Source: Clostridium_AW malenominatum
GTDB taxonomy: Bacteria > Bacillota > Clostridia > Clostridiales > Clostridiaceae
NCBI RefSeq assembly: GCF_039521365.1
Contig: NZ_BAAACF010000001.1
Location: 620,001-684,000 of the forward strand
DNA length: 64,000 bases
Direction of reading: 5' to 3'
Part shown: piece after piece, positions 58,983 through 64,000 of the stretch
How the letters are laid out: every line of letters begins with the position of its first letter
How positions within the stretch are numbered: the stretch's first letter is position 1
The notes under the pieces: model-generated
Database searches by the model: none
Told to the model about the DNA's origin: nothing
What the model saw: only the letters and a program-made list of their open reading frames with translations
Made by a program: the position numbers and the translations under genes

Positions 58983-60332
58983 CTACCAACCTTTTACTAC
59001 ATTTAGAGCCTCATCAGAAATTTTACCTTCAACATACTCTTCTATAGTTTCTTCTATAATATCTAAAGCTGTGGAAGCTTCTTCTTTAGTGATTACTAGA
59101 GGTGGCTGTACTCTAAGAATGTTTTCAGCAAGGAATATTAAAATTACTCCTTTTTCCCAGCATCTATAACAAATTTTAATAGCTGCTTCAGTATCCTTTT
59201 CTTTTGTTATCCTATCTTTTACTAATTCTACTCCAATGGATAACCCTTCCCCCCTAATATCTCCTATTAATTCATGTCTTTTCTTTATCCTTTTAAATCG
59301 TTCTTTAATATACTCACCCATTACCATAGAATTTTCTATTAAATGTTCATTTTCTATAACTTCTATTGTTGCAATAGCCGCTTGTGCACAAGTAGAGTTG
59401 CCTTGAACAGTAAATAGATGAGCTGGCATTTCTAAGGCGTCTATTATTTCTTCCCTAGCTATAATGGCACTAAGAGGTAATCCAGAAGCAATAGATTTTC
59501 CCATAATTATTACATCAGGTATAATTGAAAAATGTTCAATAGAAAACCATTTTCCTGTGCGGCCAAAACCTTGTTGTACTTCATCAACTATAAACAATAT
59601 GCCATTATTTTTACACAGACAATATAACTCTTCCATATATTTTTTAGGAGGTACAGCAAATCCAATATCTCCTGCCATAGGCTCAATTATAATTCCAGCA
59701 ACTTCCTCTGGTGGTATATAGTTTCTAAAAGCCATTTTTATGTATTCAAGGCATTCTAAAGAACAGCTTTCTTTACTTTTTCCGAAAGCACAGCGATAAC
59801 AATCTGCATAGGGCATGTGATAAATTTCTGGTAGCAAAGGCCCAATTTTTCTTCTCATATTTAAGCTAATAGCACTCAAAGAAATTGCGCCATAAGTAGA
59901 GCCATGATATGCACCTATAAAGGAAATGATTTTTGATCTTCCTGTATATGACCTTGCTAGTTTTATGGCACCATCATTTCCATCAGAACCAGATAATCCG
60001 AAACATACTTTTTTCTTAAAATCCCCAGGAGTTATTTTTGTAAGCATTTCCCCAAGTCGTACCTGTGGTTCAGCATACATATAGTCTGTAGAGAAATGTA
60101 TATAATTATCTACTTGCTTTTTAATTGCTTCAACAATCTTAGGGTGGGAATGACATGTATTTAAAACTGCCGAACTGCTAAACATATCAATATACTTATT
60201 TCCATCCATATCTTCTATTATAGAGCCTCTACCGTTTTTTATAACTAAGGGGAAATAGGGTGCGCGAGATGCCTTTGAAATTATAGCGGTGTCTTTTTCT
60301 ACAACATCCATACATTTATTAGTGTTTTTCAT
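58983..60332 (-). CDS. Class III (PLP) aminotransferase
   Basis: 449 residues. PLP-binding GSDGNDGAIKLAR, DEVQQGFGRTGKWF and the Schiff-base Lys in VIIMGKSIASGLPLSAI. A conserved four-Cys insert DCYRCAFGKSKESCSLEC occurs near residue 175. Related to 4-aminobutyrate and ornithine aminotransferases and to isoleucine 2-epimerase; no firm substrate can be given. Minus strand, alone, with ribosome site aaggaggt. Confidence 0.88.
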   Translation of the reverse strand: MKNTNKCMDVVEKDTAIISKASRAPYFPLVIKNGRGSIIEDMDGNKYIDMFSSSAVLNTCHSHPKIVEAIKKQVDNYIHFSTDYMYAEPQVRLGEMLTKITPGDFKKKVCFGLSGSDGNDGAIKLARSYTGRSKIISFIGAYHGSTYGAISLSAISLNMRRKIGPLLPEIYHMPYADCYRCAFGKSKESCSLECLEYIKMAFRNYIPPEEVAGIIIEPMAGDIGFAVPPKKYMEELYCLCKNNGILFIVDEVQQGFGRTGKWFSIEHFSIIPDVIIMGKSIASGLPLSAIIAREEIIDALEMPAHLFTVQGNSTCAQAAIATIEVIENEHLIENSMVMGEYIKERFKRIKKRHELIGDIRGEGLSIGVELVKDRITKEKDTEAAIKICYRCWEKGVILIFLAENILRVQPPLVITKEEASTALDIIEETIEEYVEGKISDEALNVVKGW

Positions 60333-60585
60333 TAGGTTTATACCTCCTTATAAAATGTATTTTATAAGTAAAATTAGCAAAATTTATGACAACTTAATTA
60401 GCACTTTTATGTTCTATAAATGAGTAGGAAATTAATAAAGATGCATAATTTTTATGGAATGGCAAAATAATTTTTATGCACTTTAGTATATTGATTTTCA
60501 GAAATTCTTAAGAATATATGTAGCTTTATAATAATTAATATATGATAATATAAGGTATAATTGTTATAGAAGGAGGAGTTAGACT

Positions 60586-61287
60586 ATGACAAGAGAAACC
60601 ATATTAATAGTTGATGATGAAAAGGAAATAAGAGACCTTATTGGAATATATTTAGAAAATGAAGGTTATAAAGTTTTAAAGTGCATGAATGGATTAGAGG
60701 CATTAGATTATCTACAAAAGGAAGAAGTGGATTTAATTGTTTTAGACATAATGATGCCTAGAATGGATGGAATGGAAGCTTGTATGAAAATTAGAGAAGA
60801 AAAAAGCATGCCCATCATTATGTTATCGGCAAAAACTGAGGATATGGATAAGATATTAGGTCTTACCTCAGGAGCGGATGATTATGTTACAAAGCCTTTC
60901 AATCCATTAGAACTTATAGCAAGGATAAAGTCTCAATTAAGAAGATATAAAAAATTTACTAATAAATTAGTGGTACAAGATGAAAATATAATTGAAATAG
61001 ATGAACTTTTAATAAACACTTCAACCCATGAAGTAAAAGTAGGAGATAGAGAGGTTAAGCTTACTCCTATAGAATTTTCCATATTAGAGCTTTTAGCTAG
61101 GAACAAGGGAATTGTTTTTAGCATAGAAAAGATATATGAAAGAGTTTGGAAGGAGGAGTTTTTTAAATCAGATAACACTGTAATGGTGCATATAAGGAAG
61201 CTTAGGGAAAAGATTGAGGAAGACTCAAGAAAACCTAAATATATAAAAACTGTTTGGGGAGTAGGATATAAAGTTGAAAGCTTATAG
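60586..61287 (+). CDS. OmpR-family response regulator
   Basis: 233 residues, ATG after gaaggagga. Receiver domain with DDE (VDDEKEIRD), phospho-Asp in LIVLDIMMPRMDG (about Asp54) and Lys in VTKPF; winged-helix C-domain (about 130-230) with TPIEFSILELLARNKG and the RxxDNTVMVHIRKLREKI end. Twelve bases before its histidine kinase. VanR-like sequence, target genes unknown. Confidence 0.94.
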   Translation: MTRETILIVDDEKEIRDLIGIYLENEGYKVLKCMNGLEALDYLQKEEVDLIVLDIMMPRMDGMEACMKIREEKSMPIIMLSAKTEDMDKILGLTSGADDYVTKPFNPLELIARIKSQLRRYKKFTNKLVVQDENIIEIDELLINTSTHEVKVGDREVKLTPIEFSILELLARNKGIVFSIEKIYERVWKEEFFKSDNTVMVHIRKLREKIEEDSRKPKYIKTVWGVGYKVESL

Positions 61288-61299
61288 ATGAGGTGAACT

Positions 61300-62844
61300 A
61301 TGTTTTTAAAAAGAATTTTTAGGGGTTTATTTGGTGGACTATGGAGATTTTTTACTATGCCCTTTAGAGGAATTATAAGAAGATTGCTTAAAGTATACTA
61401 TAATTTAAAGAGCAAAGTTAATAAAAATATTAGGTGGGAACTAATAGTTTTATTTGGTGTATGCCTATTTTTATCTTTTATCTTTTTTACTATTACTAAT
61501 TCTTATTTCGCAAGGACAAGAACTTATTCTACTATAAATTATAGTAGTAGCATAAGGGAAATGTCCAGTTCAGTTTTAAATATTGGAGAGAAATTAAACG
61601 ACAGTAATATAAGTATGTTAAATAAGGACGAAATACAAAGGGTTATAGATAATTACGGTAATAATTCAAATAAATTATTATTAGTAGATGAAGAGGGAAA
61701 GGTTTTATATAAGACAAGTAATGCTGAAGAAACTCACTTAGATATGCATGCGGTGATAAGAAATTCAATGAATTTAAAAAATAATTATGACGAAAGCAGA
61801 GTATACGACTCTAATATGGGGGAATTTATAACCTTTTATCCTATTGGTTTTTCAGATGGTAGGGCTTATATAGTGCTAAAAGGAACTCCTAGGGGAGATA
61901 TAAGGGTAGAGAGTTATAATAATGAAAAATCATTTTTTGCATTGTTACTCTCAGTGATTTTTTTTATATTAGTTTTTTATTTCATAGCGGGAAGAAAAGT
62001 AAGTTATATACAGGAAATTGCTTTAGGTGTTATGTATATAGCTAAGGGACAATTGAATTTTAGAATAGAAGAAAAAGGGGAAGACGAGTTAGCAAATTTA
62101 GCGCAAAATATTAATTTTATGTCGGGAGAGTTAAGAAGCAAAATTGAGAAGGAAAGAGCAGTAGAAAAAACAAAAAGTGAACTTATAACCAATGTATCTC
62201 ATGATTTAAGAACTCCGCTGACTTCTATACTAGGATATTTAAATTTAATAAAGGATAATAAATATAGTAGCTCTGAGGAAAGGTCGGAGTATATAAATAT
62301 TGCTTACAATAAATCTGAAAAGTTAAAGCTATTAATTGAAGAACTATTTGAGTATACAAAGTTAACCAATGAAGGTATAAAACTGAATTTAAGGGACATT
62401 GCTTTAAATGAACTCGTTGAGCAATTGATAGAGGAGTTCGTTCCTGTGTTTGAAGAAAATAATATAAATACTATTAAGGATATTACTAGCGAAAATATAA
62501 TGGTAAGTGCAGATGGAGATAAGCTAGTTAGAGTGTTTGAAAATCTAATAGCAAATGCTATAAGATATAGTCATAAACCAGGTCAGATAAAGATAGCTTT
62601 AGAAAAAACCAATAATTATGCTTTGTTTAGTATATGCAATAAAGGTGATAGCATAAAAGAAGAGGACTTAAATAAAATTTTTGATAGATTTTATAGAGTG
62701 GAAAAATCTAGAGCTGAAAGTACTGGAGGTAGTGGTTTAGGACTAGCAATTTCAAAAAGTATTATTGTTTTACATGGAGGAGAAATATGGGCAGAGTCTA
62801 AGGGGGACAATATTACTTTTTATGTAAAAATATCTACAAAATAA
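61300..62844 (+). CDS. Membrane sensor histidine kinase
   Basis: 514 residues. Basic N-terminus, first membrane helix (about 48-68), extracytoplasmic sensor (about 70-210), second helix (about 212-232), HAMP (about 235-285), HisKA with VSHDLRTPLTSILGYL, and HATPase_c with FENLIANAIRYSHKPG and GGSGLGLAISKSI. Pairs with the regulator at 60586. Signal unknown. Confidence 0.94.
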   Translation: MFLKRIFRGLFGGLWRFFTMPFRGIIRRLLKVYYNLKSKVNKNIRWELIVLFGVCLFLSFIFFTITNSYFARTRTYSTINYSSSIREMSSSVLNIGEKLNDSNISMLNKDEIQRVIDNYGNNSNKLLLVDEEGKVLYKTSNAEETHLDMHAVIRNSMNLKNNYDESRVYDSNMGEFITFYPIGFSDGRAYIVLKGTPRGDIRVESYNNEKSFFALLLSVIFFILVFYFIAGRKVSYIQEIALGVMYIAKGQLNFRIEEKGEDELANLAQNINFMSGELRSKIEKERAVEKTKSELITNVSHDLRTPLTSILGYLNLIKDNKYSSSEERSEYINIAYNKSEKLKLLIEELFEYTKLTNEGIKLNLRDIALNELVEQLIEEFVPVFEENNINTIKDITSENIMVSADGDKLVRVFENLIANAIRYSHKPGQIKIALEKTNNYALFSICNKGDSIKEEDLNKIFDRFYRVEKSRAESTGGSGLGLAISKSIIVLHGGEIWAESKGDNITFYVKISTK

Positions 62845-63031
62845 AACATAAAAAAGTCCATTTATATGTTTTTTTGTAGATAATTATGGGATGTTCGTTC
62901 GATACAAGATGGGATTTTTTTGATATAATATTTCTTGCTGGTGATTAAACTACAAAAAAATATGAATTAAATGTTAATTAATGTAAAATCATAAAGCTAT
63001 AAGAAATAGATGTTTTAATTTGGAGGGAAAA

Positions 63032-63841
63032 ATGGTAAATTGTAAAAATGGTGATTTAGAATACCAAAGGTTAAAAAAAGAATTGATATTAAATATATCT
63101 CATGAGCTAAAAACACCTATTAACGTAATACATACTGCATTACAAATGTGTAATTTAGTTCTAGATGATTCGGACAACAATAACGCAGCATTGCTTAAAA
63201 CATATTTTAATATAATGAAAAAAAATTGCTATAGATTACTAAGAATAGCAGACAACACTATAGATATTTCTAGCATAGACTCCGGATGCTATGAGTTGAA
63301 TATTGAGAATGCTAATATAGTAAGTATAATTGAAAATATAACTATGTATTCTGTTGAATATGCAAAGGCTAAGGGAATAGAATTAATTTTTGATACAAAT
63401 GTAGAAGAGAGATACTTAGCCTGCGATAGAAATAAGATAGAAAAAATAATTTTAAATCTTCTTTCTAATGCATTAAAGTTTACAAAAAAAGGTGGACAAG
63501 TATTTGTTAAGATAAAAGATGAAAATGACTATATATATATATCAGTAAAGGATACGGGAATTGGAATTCATCCAGAAAAAATAGCTACCATATTTGAAAC
63601 CTTTGAGCAAACGGATAGAACTTTAAATAGAAATAACGAGGGGAGTGGAATGGGGTTACCCCTGGTAAAAGCCTTGGCAGAAATTCATAATGGTGAAGTA
63701 TGTGTAAATAGTGAATACGGAAAAGGCAGTGAGTTTATAATAAAATTGCCAATTAAGGATTGTGATAATGAATGTAATAATTTTATAGCTTTAACGGACT
63801 TAGATAAAGTCAATATTGAGTTTTCAGACATATACTTATAG
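63032..63841 (+). CDS. Soluble histidine kinase without a sensor domain
   Basis: 269 residues from ATG 63032 after ggaggga; the TTG at 63020 lies in the ribosome site. Begins almost directly with HisKA (ISHELKTPINVIHTALQMC; phospho-His about residue 24) and HATPase_c (LNLLSNALKFTKKGGQ; DTGIGIHPEKIATIFETFEQTDRT; GSGMGLPLVK). No membrane segment, PAS or GAF domain. It follows a 175-base gap after the two-component pair and has no regulator gene of its own. It may be an orphan kinase, such as those feeding Spo0A in clostridia, or the surviving core of a larger kinase. Confidence 0.88.
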   Translation: MVNCKNGDLEYQRLKKELILNISHELKTPINVIHTALQMCNLVLDDSDNNNAALLKTYFNIMKKNCYRLLRIADNTIDISSIDSGCYELNIENANIVSIIENITMYSVEYAKAKGIELIFDTNVEERYLACDRNKIEKIILNLLSNALKFTKKGGQVFVKIKDENDYIYISVKDTGIGIHPEKIATIFETFEQTDRTLNRNNEGSGMGLPLVKALAEIHNGEVCVNSEYGKGSEFIIKLPIKDCDNECNNFIALTDLDKVNIEFSDIYL

Positions 63842-63867
63842 TATATTAATTATTTAGGAGGACAAAA

Positions 63868-64000
63868 TTGAGTGAACTAAATAATAAGAGCAAGGCCATA
63901 TTATACATGATATTGTCATCCTTGTGTTTTGCCTTTATGGCTGCTCTAGTAAAAATGTCTGGTGACATACCAACAGTGGAGAAAACTTTTTTTAGAAATT
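63868..64000 (+). CDS. DMT/EamA-family transporter, N-terminal part (cut by window end)
   Basis: Starts at TTG 63868 after aggagga; 44 residues visible. The first membrane helix (AILYMILSSLCFAFMAALVKMSG) followed by DIPTVEKTFFRN is the typical EamA start. Substrate cannot be told. 27 bases after the kinase gene, so perhaps cotranscribed. Confidence 0.75.
   Translation, partial: MSELNNKSKAILYMILSSLCFAFMAALVKMSGDIPTVEKTFFRN

Overview
The window reads as the chromosome of an endospore-forming, AT-rich Firmicute, most likely a Clostridium in the broad sense. The basis is strong codon bias to A/T, near-perfect sigma-A promoters, purine-rich ribosome sites, sporulation genes (gpr, spoIIP, yqfC, yqfD, a CotS-type coat protein), sigma-E and sigma-H type promoters, and the conserved low-GC order holA-rpsT-gpr-spoIIP-lepA-hemW-hrcA-grpE-dnaK-dnaJ-prmA-rsmE-mtaB-rpsU-yqeY-yqfC-yqfD-pgpH-ybeY-dgkA-cdd-era-recO, then ccpN-ppdK and dgt, dnaG-sigA-trmK-nif3-rnpB. 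I do not name a species. No tRNA, rRNA or CRISPR array was seen.

Region by region: 1-3.4 kb holds the end of glycogen synthase, a DUF503 protein and an intact P-type ATPase-like protein whose catalytic motifs are mostly destroyed. 3.4-32.5 kb is a dense housekeeping and sporulation block: competence channel, DNA polymerase III delta, spore protease, SpoIIP, LepA, the CIRCE/HrcA heat-shock operon, RNA modification, c-di-AMP hydrolysis, ribosome maturation, then the CcpN-type regulator with PPDK. 32.6-35.1 kb is an NfeD-flotillin membrane pair. 35.1-43.3 kb carries a coat protein, dgt, and the dnaG-sigA operon behind a sigma-H-like promoter and a Spo0A box, ending at the RNase P RNA gene rnpB.

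43.3-51.8 kb is the most unusual part. The last 33 bp of rnpB are repeated exactly at 51794-51826, so this 8.5-kb stretch looks like an integrated element that uses the 3' end of rnpB as its attachment site. It holds a small sigma-70 factor, a YvrJ peptide, an XRE repressor, DUF1659 and DUF2922 proteins, an N-acetylmuramoyl-L-alanine amidase cut by a stop codon, orphan genes, and more than 2 kb of repeat-rich, hairpin-rich DNA. No integrase is visible.

51.8-64 kb is an accessory metabolic and stress region: an alpha/beta hydrolase, MntP under a manganese (yybP-ykoY) riboswitch, a DUF2935 protein, a cation/proton antiporter under a fluoride riboswitch, a TetR regulator divergent from a flavinylated fumarate-reductase-like lipoprotein with a palindromic operator at its start site, a class III aminotransferase, a two-component system, a sensorless histidine kinase, and the start of a DMT-family transporter cut by the window edge.
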